A stretch of DNA of 49,996 nt. Source: Catenulispora rubra (GTDB lineage Bacteria > Actinomycetota > Actinomycetes > Streptomycetales > Catenulisporaceae). The DNA lies in the NCBI RefSeq assembly GCF_015356825.1, contig NZ_JAACYW010000057.1, forward strand, positions 1 through 49,996. Direction: 5' to 3'. Under the pieces are notes generated by a model. The model did no database searches. It saw only the letters and a list, made by a program, of their open reading frames with translations, and had not been told where the DNA came from. Positions 33,313 through 41,196 of this stretch are shown here, piece by piece (the stretch's first letter is position 1; every line of letters begins with the position of its first letter). The position numbers and the translations under genes are program-made.

Positions 33313-33702
33313 TCAGACCGCAGCCGGAACGGCCGGGGCAGCGGGCTTGGCCGCGGCGGGCTTCTTCGGCTCCCGCACCTTCTCCCCTGCCGCCGCCTTG
33401 ACCGCGGCCCTCACCTCGCGCAGCTCGCGGCCGGTCATCTCGGCCGCCTGAGCCTCGGTCACACCGTCGGCGACGATGGCGGCCAGGCGCCGGGCACAGT
33501 CGGCACGCAGCTCTTCGATCTTCGCGGTCAGCTCGTCGATCTCGGCCTGTTTGCCGGCGATCTCCCCGGCGTGGTCGAGAACGCGCTTTCGGCGCGCGGT
33601 CTCGGCGAGCCGCCGTTCTTCGTCGTGGGCGTCGTATAGCGCGGCGGCGTGATCGCGCGCCGCCTTCTTCCGCGCCGTGTTCGACGCACTTGCTGCCACC
33701 AT
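33313..33702 (-). CDS. Coiled-coil hypothetical protein
   Basis: A 129-aa protein from the ATG at 33702 (an in-frame earlier start at 33753 has poor codons). NTARKKAARDHAAALYDAHD is followed by a long charged helix with heptads (AGKQAEIDELTAKIEELRAD), then DGVTEAQAAEMTGRELREVR, a short HTH-like segment, and a Lys/Ala/Pro-rich tail. Such a helix plus a short sequence-specific motif is compatible with a DNA-binding or structural role. No family recognised. Confidence 0.7.
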   Translation of the reverse strand: MVAASASNTARKKAARDHAAALYDAHDEERRLAETARRKRVLDHAGEIAGKQAEIDELTAKIEELRADCARRLAAIVADGVTEAQAAEMTGRELREVRAAVKAAAGEKVREPKKPAAAKPAAPAVPAAV

Positions 33703-33826
33703 GGTCAAAAGACTTAGCGGTGGTCTGCCCGGTCCGCCACCTGGCCGGTGCAATCGTGGGAGCCACCGGCGGCGGTTCCGCCGTCACGACCGGCATCCGT
33801 CGGCATCCCGTGTCCGGGGAGGGCGC

Positions 33827-34290
33827 TCAGTTGGTGGCGACCAGTGCTGCGCTAACTCCGATCCTGGGGGGAAGCGTGGTCGGTGATGTGCTTTGCGCCA
33901 AGACGGCTATGCCGTGGTCGGTGAAGGAGACCGGTGCGATCTGGTAGCCGCGAGCGGTGACCGCGCCGTCGGACTCCCGGATGATGACCATCGACGCCGG
34001 GGCACTGCTTGTGCCGAGTTGTATGGCATACACCGCCCCGCCATAGGCACTGACCGGCTCAAGGCTGCCCTGGCCGGAAAGCTGCGACCAGGCCACGGCC
34101 CCGGAGGCGAGGTTGATGCCGAAGCTGGGCCCGGACGCGGTGGTGTCCGCGTCGTAGATCGTGAGGACGCCGGTCGAGGAGTCCGAGACGGCGCCCAGCG
34201 CCGCTGGTGAGGCCGTGTCGGACGGTACCCAGACACGACGGAAGCGGTGGCGGTGGCGAGCACTGCCATGCCGGTCACGGCCTTCGAGCC
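33827..34290 (-). pseudogene. Frameshifted, truncated beta-propeller-like protein fragment
   Basis: The minus-strand frame ending at 33827 encodes GVLTIYDADTTASGPSFGIN, LASGAVAWSQLSGQGSLEPV, YGGAVYAIQLGTSS and FTDHGIAVLAQST, a repetitive pattern typical of PQQ/WD-type beta-propeller blades. At about 34235 the homology moves to another frame (KAVTGMAVLATATASVV), giving one indel, and it stops abruptly near 34290, where a plus-strand fragment of a different gene begins. It is a C-terminal remnant. Confidence 0.6.
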
Positions 34291-34299
34291 GGGCGCCCG

Positions 34300-34657
34300 C
34301 AGCCGGGCACTGGCTGCGTCGGCACGCCGGCGACGCTGACTGGGACCGGCCGGTCAAGGTGAACTGGGAGCCAGGCGGGCACGAGATCGTGTGCGAGGTC
34401 GCCGGATGCGACCGGCCGATCTCGCCGTGGGGCTGTGCGCCTCGCACGGGCGCCGACGCGCCTCCGGCGAGCCCGGCCGGGACGCGCCGCTGCGCGACCA
34501 TCTGCCCCGCGCCGGGAAGGTCTGTGACCTGGCCGGCTGCGGGCGCGCCGTGGCCAAGGGCGGCCTGTGCGGTACCCACTACCGGCGGCGGCGCGTGGGC
34601 CAGGCCGACTGGGACTGCCCGATCAACGAACAGTCGCGGAACAAGCCCCGGCCGTGA
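34300..34657 (+). pseudogene. Frameshifted Cys/His-repeat protein fragment
   Basis: The frame starting near 34308 encodes HWLRRHAGDADWDRPVKVN then CEVAGCDRPIS. After a one- or two-base shift near 34431 (in the GTGGGGC run) it continues as GLCASHGRRRASGEP, then KVCDLAGCGRAVAKGGLCGT and HYRRRRVGQADWDCPINEQ, to a TGA at 34655-34657. Each unit has C-x4-C, G-L-C-x2-H and W-D, arranged as tandem zinc-binding-like repeats; the first unit is missing its cysteines because the fragment is 5'-truncated. Possibly a nucleic-acid binding protein when intact. Confidence 0.6.
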
Positions 34658-34746
34658 CGCCGGCCGCCCCAGACCTCCGCCGAGGACACCGCCGGGCACC
34701 GGATACCGGTTTGCACCGCGCACAGCCTGGACCTCATGATCGCCGG

Positions 34747-35535
34747 ATGGGTGATTCGTGGACGACGGTGGAGCAGATTGACGCCAAGCGCGCCGAGTTC
34801 GAGCAGGCGCTGGGCAACTCCTGGCGCCGGCCGGCAGCCTGGGCAGTCGCGCACGAGGCCGACGGGCAGATATTGGTGAACCGGGTCAACGTCGCCGAGG
34901 GATACCTGCCCGCCGCAGTCCTGGCCACGGTGGCCGGGTGGCCGGGGCTGACCGGCTCGGTGCCGCTGTCGGCCGCCGATCTGGACGCGGCGATCGAGAT
35001 GCTCGCCCCGGCCGAAGCCTGCGCCGAGCTGGAGCATCCGAACCTGCGTGCCTGGCGGTACCTGCGCGAGGAAATCGGGGACGCCGGATCCGCGGTCGTC
35101 GTGTTCCTGGAGGCGATCGACATCCTCGCACCCGAGGACCGTTTCGTGGCCGCGGCGCTGGCGCAGGTTCACCGCGGCCGGGTAGAGAACCCGGACGGGA
35201 CGACGACGCTGTGGCGGCCGGTGGGGCCGGCCGAGCTGGCGCTGCTCCAGGAGTCGGGTTTCACCGCGTGGCCGCCGCGCCTTCCCGACCAGCCGATCTT
35301 CTACCCGGTGCTCAACGAGCAGTACGCGACGACCATCGCGGCGCAGTGGAACGTTGCCGCCTCCGGTGCCGGGTTCGTGACACGCTTCGCCGTCCAGACC
35401 TCCTTCGCGCGCCGCTACCCCACCCAGCAGGCCGGGGCCGTGGAGCATCTGGAGCTGTGGATCCCGGCCGAGCACGTCGACACGTTGAACGCACACCTGG
35501 TCGGGACGATCGAGGTCGTCGGCGAGCACCGTTGA
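34747..35535 (+). CDS. 262-aa protein of the 'ADP-ribosylation/crystallin J1'-labelled family
   Basis: Starts at the ATG at 34747 (an in-frame frame extends upstream to 34567 but shadows the neighbouring fragment). The C-terminal half has LWRPVGPAELALLQESGFTA, WPPRLPDQPIFYPVLNEQYA and EHLELWIPAEHVDTLNAHLV GTIEVV, a conserved actinobacterial pattern often labelled ADP-ribosylation/crystallin J1; I do not see ADP-ribosylhydrolase catalytic motifs. The N-terminal half, with SWTTVEQIDAKRAEFEQALG and YLREEIGDAGSAVVVFLEAI, is not recognised. A strong hairpin begins within its stop codon. It is the only plus-strand gene between the fragments and the long minus-strand cassette. Confidence 0.8.
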   Translation: MGDSWTTVEQIDAKRAEFEQALGNSWRRPAAWAVAHEADGQILVNRVNVAEGYLPAAVLATVAGWPGLTGSVPLSAADLDAAIEMLAPAEACAELEHPNLRAWRYLREEIGDAGSAVVVFLEAIDILAPEDRFVAAALAQVHRGRVENPDGTTTLWRPVGPAELALLQESGFTAWPPRLPDQPIFYPVLNEQYATTIAAQWNVAASGAGFVTRFAVQTSFARRYPTQQAGAVEHLELWIPAEHVDTLNAHLVGTIEVVGEHR

Positions 35536-35572
35536 CCTGCACCCCGCCGTGCCGGGTGCAGGGGTGCAGGTC
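35534..35572 (+). terminator. 12-bp perfect hairpin overlapping the stop codon
   Basis: GACCTGCACCCC (35534-35545) and GGGGTGCAGGTC (35561-35572) form a perfect 12-bp stem with a 15-base loop. The stem begins in the TGA of the 262-aa gene. It separates that gene from the convergent minus-strand cassette ending at 35638 and is probably a bidirectional terminator; no U-tract is present. Confidence 0.7.
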
Positions 35573-35637
35573 ATGTGGAGCGCGCCCGCGGCCCGGGCGC
35601 CGGTCGGGCCAGCTCGCCGGGTGTGTGGTCCTGCGCG

Positions 35638-36006
35638 CTATCGAGGAGAGCTGGCTGGGCGGTTCAGGCGAACGATCACGTAGGCCCAGAATGCGGTGCG
35701 CTGGTTGGGCTTGACCGCCTGCAACAGCTCCCGCAAGCGCTCGATCGCGGTTTCCAGGGGGTCGTCGGCCTTGGCGCGCCGCTCGTGGGCCGCCAGGTCC
35801 AGCGTCGCCTCGGCGGCGCGGTGCCGGGCCGACAGGGCATCGCGGACCGCGGCCTCGGCCTTGTCGCCGGTGTAGCAGGGGTCGCCGTGGCGTGTGATGC
35901 GCCCGCCGTCGGGGCGGGACACCTCGACTTCGTAGACCATCCCGACTGTGGACGATCCGCGGGGTTTGAAGTACTTGGGTCTGGGCCGCTGTATCTGCCG
36001 CATCAT
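35638..36006 (-). CDS. 122-aa hypothetical protein, last gene of the minus-strand cassette
   Basis: Starts at ATG-ATG (36006/36003), with AAAAAAGGGACG upstream. It has VYEVEVSRPDGGRITRHGDP near residues 24-43, then long charged helices (AVRDALSARHRAAEATLDLA) and a final KPNQRTAFWAYVIVRLNRPA. No family recognised. It is the most distal gene before the terminator-like hairpin at 35534-35572. Confidence 0.72.
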   Translation of the reverse strand: MMRQIQRPRPKYFKPRGSSTVGMVYEVEVSRPDGGRITRHGDPCYTGDKAEAAVRDALSARHRAAEATLDLAAHERRAKADDPLETAIERLRELLQAVKPNQRTAFWAYVIVRLNRPASSPR

Positions 36007-36121
36007 TCATGATCTGCGTCCCTTTTTTGAAGTGGAAAGTGGCCCGTCCGGCGACGGTGGGCGTACACCGGTCACCGGGGACCGGATCCGGGCCGTTTCC
36101 GGCCCGGCACGGTGCGTGCGG

Positions 36122-36640
36122 TCAGGGTGTGAGCAGGTCGGTCAGGAACGCGGCCAGTCCGCCTCCGCCGGGGCTGTACACCAGCTGGTCGCGTGGGTCG
36201 GGGGTGAACATGGAACCGAAGGCGGTGCGGGTGATGATGCTGGTGCGTTGCAGGCCCAGGGGACCGTCCGGGGCCGTCGGCCACCATGCGCTCGTCGAGA
36301 TTGCCTCGGCCCGCTGTGCCGCGTCCGCCTCGGCGGGCCGGGGCAGGTCTGCGATCGGCGTGTTCGGCAACTGCTCGGGGCGGATGCTGGGCACGTGCAG
36401 CCACGCCTCCGCCGTGATCGCCGCAGCGACCGAACCGGCCTCGCGCGCCCGCCGCCGCAGCTCGGCGCGCCCACCGGGGGTTTTGGGGGTGCCGGTGGGC
36501 AGCACGACGTAGGTCGGCTCGCCGCGATCGGGTAGCAGCGTCAGGACCGGCTGGGCGATCCCGATGGTCCGGTGCGCGTCTTCGGCGGCGCTGTGCAGCC
36601 GTTGGACGGCCGCGTTGAATCGGATCACGGTCAAGGACAT
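36122..36640 (-). CDS. 172-aa hypothetical protein
   Basis: Starts at the ATG at 36640 with GGGAAGGA 9-10 bases upstream. SLTVIRFNAAVQRLHSAAED opens the protein; HRTIGIAQPVLTLLPDRGEP, an Arg-rich helix and DPRDQLVYSPGGGGLAAFLT follow. It is likely globular and cytoplasmic. Family not recognised; conserved position in the cassette is the only context. Confidence 0.7.
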   Translation of the reverse strand: MSLTVIRFNAAVQRLHSAAEDAHRTIGIAQPVLTLLPDRGEPTYVVLPTGTPKTPGGRAELRRRAREAGSVAAAITAEAWLHVPSIRPEQLPNTPIADLPRPAEADAAQRAEAISTSAWWPTAPDGPLGLQRTSIITRTAFGSMFTPDPRDQLVYSPGGGGLAAFLTDLLTP

Positions 36641-36704
36641 GACGGCCGGTCCTTCCCAGGCTTCAGAGCGGGATTCTCGCGGTCGGGGACCGTTGGCGTG
36701 CGCC

Positions 36705-36932
36705 TCATGCGCCGGCCTTGGTGGTGTCGTGGCCGCCGTGGATGACGGTGATCGCCACCAGCCAGGAGGCGATGTGGCCGGTTGCCACCGGCAGCGAGGT
36801 GAAGTCGGCGTTGGCCGCATCGCCGGGCTCGGATTCCACGCGCCAGCGCCCGGCGTCGTCGGTGAGCAGCCGCAGGATGTGCTCCCGGCCGTCCACGGTG
36901 AGTTCGGTCACTGATATCTGCCGCATCGTCAT
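36705..36932 (-). CDS. 75-aa hypothetical protein
   Basis: Begins MTMRQISVTELTVDGREHIL at 36932, overlapping the previous gene's stop by 4 bases. It continues LTDDAGRWRVESEPGD and ends with a hydrophobic LPVATGHIASWLVAITVIHG. The pattern (Val/Trp strand, then a helix) resembles the small one-domain proteins common in this cassette. Function unknown. Confidence 0.68.
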   Translation of the reverse strand: MTMRQISVTELTVDGREHILRLLTDDAGRWRVESEPGDAANADFTSLPVATGHIASWLVAITVIHGGHDTTKAGA

Positions 36933-37366
36933 TGGTCCTTGTCCTTCGTTGATCGCGGGGGTTGTTGTGGGGCCGCGGGCGGGTCGATTTCGACGAGCAG
37001 GCCGAGGATTTTCGCCATGCGGATCGCGGTGATCTCCACGCCGTAGGCGTCGAAGTACCCTCGGCAGATCGCCGGTTGTGCCCCGGGCGGCCCGAGCGGG
37101 GCGTAGGTGTTGTGACACAGCAGGAAGTCGTCGCGCCGGCGCAGGTCGCCGGCCAGTTCCTTGAGCCGTCCCGGCCCCAGGTCCAGGCACCGGCCGGCCT
37201 TGGCGAAGACGCAGTCGTGGCACTGGTCGCTGGCCAGGTAGAGCTTGCCGGTGGTTTCGTTGTACGCCGACGGCGGCTGGTACCCGTCGCCTTCGGGCTC
37301 CAGGTCGTCAGCGTCGAGGAGGCTGTCGGTCCACGGGTTGGAACCAGCGGAGTTCTGGGTGTTCAC
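36929..37366 (-). CDS. Cys-rich, probably metal-binding 145-aa protein
   Basis: GTG start at 37366 overlapping the upstream stop (GTGA). The centre holds DQCHDCVFAKAGRCLDLGPG, RRRDDFLLCHNTYAP and AICRGYFDAYGVEITAIRMA: C-x2-C, then C, then C-H, then C-R-G-Y/F. This is a conserved actinobacterial/phage-island pattern in my recollection, with cysteines placed for a Zn site or Fe-S cluster. No enzyme function can be named. It lies between two overlapping cassette genes. Confidence 0.78.
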   Translation of the reverse strand: MNTQNSAGSNPWTDSLLDADDLEPEGDGYQPPSAYNETTGKLYLASDQCHDCVFAKAGRCLDLGPGRLKELAGDLRRRDDFLLCHNTYAPLGPPGAQPAICRGYFDAYGVEITAIRMAKILGLLVEIDPPAAPQQPPRSTKDKDQ

Positions 37367-38055
37367 GCCGCACCGCCCAGCGGAATCGGGGCGTCGCGGT
37401 GGACGAAGTCGCCGTTGCGGAACAACTCCACCGGAATGCGCGCGGGCAGATCGTCGAGCGTGGCCAGCGACGAGTCGTCCAGTACGTCTCGGGTCCATAC
37501 GTTGAGTGCCAAGGTGCCGTCCGGTTCCAGGTACACGAACACCCGCAGCCCCGGGTACTCGATCGTCGGCCCGGCATCCTCCGCGTTGTAGACCAGCACG
37601 GCATGGTTGACCCGGTGGGCCCAGTCGAGCTGCTCTTCCCAGTGCACATCGCGCGGCAGTATTCTGACACGAAGCAGCCTGCCCAGCCGGGCAGCGCGAG
37701 CCCGCATGACACTGCGCCGTGCCGCCCGCTGTCTGGCTCCTGACAACGGATGCGGATCGGCGGCCGTATCCAGGCCGCCGGGAGCGGGGGCATTGCGGTG
37801 GAAGCGGTGGTCGTCGCGGAACAGCTCCACCGGGATGTGCGCGGGCAGTTCCTCTCCGACCGCATTGCGCGGGCCGTGGTTGGCGGCGCGGGTCCACAGG
37901 CTGATCGTCAAGGTGGGCTGCGGGCGCAGGCACACCGCGGTCGAGACTTTTAGGCCGGGGTATTCGATGGTCGCTCCGACATGATCGTCGTAGGCGAGCG
38001 CCGCCTGGTTGAGCCGCTCGGCCCAGCCGTGATCGGCCGTAACGTTCTCAGTCAT
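37363..38055 (-). CDS. Internally duplicated 230-aa protein
   Basis: Starts at the ATG at 38055, overlapping the upstream gene's stop by 8 bases. Residues about 15-92 and 149-228 are two copies of one domain: both contain TIEYPGL, then a beta-strand stretch, a W-T-R, and IPVELFR followed by a second charged motif (HRNAP in the first, HRDAP in the second). The linker (about 95-145) is Arg-rich and looks unlike a designed domain, as though two genes fused in frame or a tandem duplication kept part of an intergenic stretch. Function unknown. Confidence 0.75.
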   Translation of the reverse strand: MTENVTADHGWAERLNQAALAYDDHVGATIEYPGLKVSTAVCLRPQPTLTISLWTRAANHGPRNAVGEELPAHIPVELFRDDHRFHRNAPAPGGLDTAADPHPLSGARQRAARRSVMRARAARLGRLLRVRILPRDVHWEEQLDWAHRVNHAVLVYNAEDAGPTIEYPGLRVFVYLEPDGTLALNVWTRDVLDDSSLATLDDLPARIPVELFRNGDFVHRDAPIPLGGAA

Positions 38056-38539
38056 CGGTGCCGCCGAAGACAAACACGTCATGTTCCCCGCGGATGGCGA
38101 CCGCGCCGGGCAGCTCGGCCAGGTACCGGTCGCGCACTTGGTGGTCGGGCAGGCCATCCCAGCCGGGGTGCAGCGCCCGGGCTCGGGCGGCCAGGGCGTC
38201 GTCGAGGGTCGGGCCGACAACCGCGGTCAGGCGGGCCCGGGGCCCGTCCGGGCTGTGGTAGATGATCGTCCAAGTCTGTTCGGTGACAGCCTGGGTGAGG
38301 CTGGCGATCCAGTCCGGCAGCGCCTCCAGGATCTCGGCCCGGTTCTCGACGGCGGTGGCGTCAAGGGCTTGGCGCATCCGGTCCGGGACGGTGCCGTCGG
38401 GATCAGCGTGCAGGTGCTGTTCGAGGCGCCAGATGCGGGCGGCGGTGTTCATCTCGCCCAGCACCGTCAGCACCGCCTGCCGATCGACGGGCCCGGGGCC
38501 GCCGAGGGTGTTGCGCGCGGGAGGTGTCGGCGCACTCAT
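38048..38539 (-). CDS. 163-aa hypothetical protein
   Basis: ATG at 38539; the TGA of the upstream gene (38539-38541) and this start overlap as TGATG. It contains VDRQAVLTVLGEMNTAARIW, a long helix (RMRQALDATAVENRAEILEA), then a strand TWTIIYHSPDGPRARL and RARALHPGWDGLPDHQVRDR. No known motif. Co-translated with both neighbours. Confidence 0.72.
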   Translation of the reverse strand: MSAPTPPARNTLGGPGPVDRQAVLTVLGEMNTAARIWRLEQHLHADPDGTVPDRMRQALDATAVENRAEILEALPDWIASLTQAVTEQTWTIIYHSPDGPRARLTAVVGPTLDDALAARARALHPGWDGLPDHQVRDRYLAELPGAVAIRGEHDVFVFGGTDD

Positions 38540-39303
38540 CACTGCCCTGCCTTCGGGCTCGCCGCCGGGTCCGCCGGGGTGTCGGACTCGGTGACGAGCA
38601 ACGCGGCCAGCGCCTGCAACGCCGCGGGGTGGTTCTTCAGCGGGCGGGCGGCGACGGCGTGCGCCTTGACGCGCAGCTCGGGCGGGAAGTCGTGAAGCTG
38701 CCAGACGGTGTTGCTGGCGAGGGCGAGCGCCTCGTCTTCCGAGCGGGGTTCCTTGCGGCCTTCGAAGGCGGTGTTGAGATCAATATCGGCGCTGGCTACC
38801 GCGCCGCCGGCCTCGTACTCGTCGGGGTAACAGTCGAAGTCCGCGATCGAAACGAGGTACACCGTCGGCCCGGTCGGGATCGGCGTCGTGGTGTCGTTCT
38901 GGGGCTGGGGTTGGGCCGGGAAAGTGTTCGTCGTCTTGGTGTGGGTGTCGTGGACTTCGATCTGCGCGATCGTTCCGGCGGCGGTGGCTGCGCCGAGCAG
39001 CACCTGGGCGAGGGCGGCCATCAGCGGCTCGTCGTCGGTGGCGACCTGGCCGAGGTCGGTGCCGCTGGTGTCGCGGGCGGTGATAGTCCAGCGCCGGGTC
39101 CGGCAGGCGTGGTCGATGACGACCTGGTCGGCCTCGCGTTTGCCGGCCAGGTAGCGGATGGCCAGGATGTCGGGCAGTTCGGCGAGGCTGGTGTAGCCGG
39201 GGATAATCGCCGCGCCGGTGCTGCGCGGCGCAGCTTGACCGGCTCGGTGCCAGATCACGCTCAGGCGATACGGCGGCTCGACGGGCTCGAGGGCAGGGGA
39301 CAT
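38539..39303 (-). CDS. 254-aa hypothetical protein, two-domain
   Basis: ATG at 39303 with GGAG about 7 bases upstream. The N-terminal part (about 10-120) has a strand-rich PYRLSVIWHRAGQ and AELPDILAIRYLAGK. The C-terminal part has TGPTVYLVSIADFDCYPDEY and NTVWQLHDFPPELRVKAHAV. A Thr/Pro linker (about 125-142) separates them. Its stop overlaps the next start. No family recognised. Confidence 0.75.
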   Translation of the reverse strand: MSPALEPVEPPYRLSVIWHRAGQAAPRSTGAAIIPGYTSLAELPDILAIRYLAGKREADQVVIDHACRTRRWTITARDTSGTDLGQVATDDEPLMAALAQVLLGAATAAGTIAQIEVHDTHTKTTNTFPAQPQPQNDTTTPIPTGPTVYLVSIADFDCYPDEYEAGGAVASADIDLNTAFEGRKEPRSEDEALALASNTVWQLHDFPPELRVKAHAVAARPLKNHPAALQALAALLVTESDTPADPAASPKAGQ

Positions 39304-39417
39304 CGCAAACTCCGTTCAGAACGCTGGGAATGGTGGCTTGGATTGGTGCCGGGGCGGTGTTCGCGCCCGGAGCGCCGACCGGCGGGATGGTCCGGTGGCC
39401 GGTGGTGCGTGCTGTGG

Positions 39418-39822
39418 TCAGCCGATGGTGCAGGGGAACTCGGGGTCGGCGAACTGCGGGTGGCCGAAGCGGTGGGCGGCGCGCCAGATCAGCGGGCAGC
39501 CGATGCCGTCGGCGCCGGGGCCCATGTCGTTCGGGTCGGTGCGGCGCGGCCCGTCGGGGTGGACGTTGGCCCGGAGGTTCCGCCAGGCGTCTGTGCCGCG
39601 GCTGGTACAGAAGGCTGCGAAGTCCGCGGCCATCGTGAAGCACTCCCGGAACGGTTCCGGTTCGTCCCACTCGTAGCAGGCCGTGTCGAAGTCCTTGGAT
39701 AACCGCAGCAGGTGGACGTCGGTGGCGCCGAGCGCGAACTCCTCCACCAGGCCAGCGAGAGCCTCGGGGATGAGGTCGCGGACCTGATCGGTCAGCAGCG
39801 CGGCGGCATTCGGAGCGCTCAC
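39418..39822 (-). CDS. 134-aa hypothetical protein
   Basis: GTG at 39822 within the stop of the next-upstream gene (GTGA overlap). It reads VRDLIPEALAGLVEEFALGA, then RLSKDFDTACYEWDEPEPFR and FAAFCTSRGTDAWRNLRANV, ending HPQFADPEFPCTIG. Acidic and globular, function unknown. Confidence 0.72.
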   Translation of the reverse strand: MSAPNAAALLTDQVRDLIPEALAGLVEEFALGATDVHLLRLSKDFDTACYEWDEPEPFRECFTMAADFAAFCTSRGTDAWRNLRANVHPDGPRRTDPNDMGPGADGIGCPLIWRAAHRFGHPQFADPEFPCTIG

Positions 39823-40265
39823 CGGGCATCCCCGTCGATCACGCGAGCGCGGACCGCGGCGAGACTGGCCTCGATGATGCAGCCGACGTTCAGGTCATAT
39901 CGCGCAGCCATCGCCCACAGGTCGGCGATGATCTCGGCGATGCGCTGCTCGCCGGACCGGGCTATCTCTGCGGTGTCGGGGGCTGGCATACCAGACAGTG
40001 AAGCGGCCATGGCGACGTGCAGCGCGCCGCGCTCGGCGGGTTCCAGGTGCGCGCCGGTACCGGTAGGGACGCGGAAGAAGCCGGGTTCGCGGCCGTCGTC
40101 GGTCAGCGGGATGGACCCGCTGCCGGTGGCATCGGCGCGCAGGGCGTCGATGCCTTCGACCAGCAGCTTGGCCACGAGCTGGTTGCCTTCGGCGACCTGA
40201 CGCAGAGCGGCGGCGGTGACGGCCAGCCCGGCGATGCGGTCGGTGAACGGGTCTTGCGCGGTCAT
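39819..40265 (-). CDS. 148-aa hypothetical protein
   Basis: ATG at 40265 with a very good AAGGAG site at a spacing of about 8 bases, one of the clearest starts in the cassette; this may be an internal point of strong initiation. It is mainly helical: IAGLAVTAAALRQVAEGNQL, LLVEGIDALRAD and IAEIIADLWAMAARYDLNVG. Function unknown. Confidence 0.75.
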   Translation of the reverse strand: MTAQDPFTDRIAGLAVTAAALRQVAEGNQLVAKLLVEGIDALRADATGSGSIPLTDDGREPGFFRVPTGTGAHLEPAERGALHVAMAASLSGMPAPDTAEIARSGEQRIAEIIADLWAMAARYDLNVGCIIEASLAAVRARVIDGDAR

Positions 40266-40296
40266 GGAACAGACTCCTTATATACGGTGGGACGTG

Positions 40297-40759
40297 TCAG
40301 ACGGCGGTCACGGCGGCGGCGCGGTCGAGGTAATCGATGTCGAAGTGCCACAGCAGGTATCCGGCGGCCCGAGTCGCAGCGGCCTCGGGGCTGGCGGCGT
40401 GGACCCGGACGGCGTAGTACAGCTCGTCGTTGGGGGTGCTGTGTTCGCGCAGGTAGTCCGGTAGCGCGAGCAGCGTCGGCGTCTTCGAAGACGAGGGCTT
40501 GGCCGTCGAGCAGGGAAAGCATCCGCTGTGGGGACCGGTCGTCGCTGTGCTCGCCGGTGTACGACCAGTCCGAGTCGGATTCGGCGTTCGGTAGATGCCG
40601 TGCGAGGTACTGGTTCAGGTCCTCGCCGGTCAGGTGCACCGGAACGGTGACGTCCCACTGCTTGCAGGCGTTGGCCAGGCAGCGGGTCTCGACCTGGATT
40701 TCGCGCAGCGCGGCGAAGAACTCCTCGTCGGGGATGTCGGGCGTGATGGTGTCGGTCAC
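40297..40759 (-). pseudogene. Frameshifted hypothetical gene
   Basis: Opens at the GTG at 40759 (GAGGA upstream) with TDTITPDIPDEEFFAALREI, then ETRCLANACKQWDVTVPVHL and MLSLLDGQALVFEDADA. At about 40470-40485 sensible coding passes to the next frame: LLALPDYLREHSTPNDELYY, RVHAASPEAAATRAAGYLLW and HFDIDYLDRAAAVTAV to a TGA at 40297. The total length is 463 bases, one over a multiple of three, so a single-base indel explains it; a sequencing error is possible. The original frame otherwise runs on out of register to 40262. Confidence 0.65.
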
Positions 40760-40791
40760 AGTGTGTGGTCCTCGTTCGTGGTGTTCGCCGG

Positions 40792-41196
40792 TTAGCGGTT
40801 GACGATCAGGTGGGCGAGGAGGGCGCGGGCCAGCCGGTCCGGGGTCTTGGAGGAGCGGGGGTACTGGACGCGGCAACTCCAGGGATGGGCTGCGACCGCC
40901 GGGGCGATGATCTGCGTCCATGCGTCGGCGCGTATGCCGCTGAAGCGGGCCGGGGTGCGGAACTGCCCGTATCGCGCGGGGTCGTCTGCGCGCAGTGTGA
41001 CGGTGACGGCCTGGGGCTCCTCGGCAGCGACCGTGAGCCACAGTGCGCAGGACGGGTCGTTGGGTTGGGTGCCGGTGCGGTGCCAGGTGCCGGTGAACCA
41101 GGGTGCTGATGCCGGGTCGAGGTGTATCTCGGCGATCCGGAACGACCAGCCCGGCGGCGGGGTCGGCGTGTGGTTGCCGAAGACGACAATCGTCAT
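40792..41196 (-). CDS. 134-aa hypothetical protein
   Basis: ATG at 41196 overlapping the stop of the SAM-like gene (ATGA). MTIVVFGNHTPTPPPGWSFR opens it, then WFTGTWHRTGTQPNDPSCAL and a strand LTVAAEEPQAVTVTLRADDP. The pattern of strands suggests a small beta-rich domain. Function unknown. Confidence 0.72.
   Translation of the reverse strand: MTIVVFGNHTPTPPPGWSFRIAEIHLDPASAPWFTGTWHRTGTQPNDPSCALWLTVAAEEPQAVTVTLRADDPARYGQFRTPARFSGIRADAWTQIIAPAVAAHPWSCRVQYPRSSKTPDRLARALLAHLIVNR

Noticed and set aside
38524..39702. 392-aa plus-strand frame
   Set aside because: Shadow of the overlapping minus-strand small genes; no start signal and no domain.
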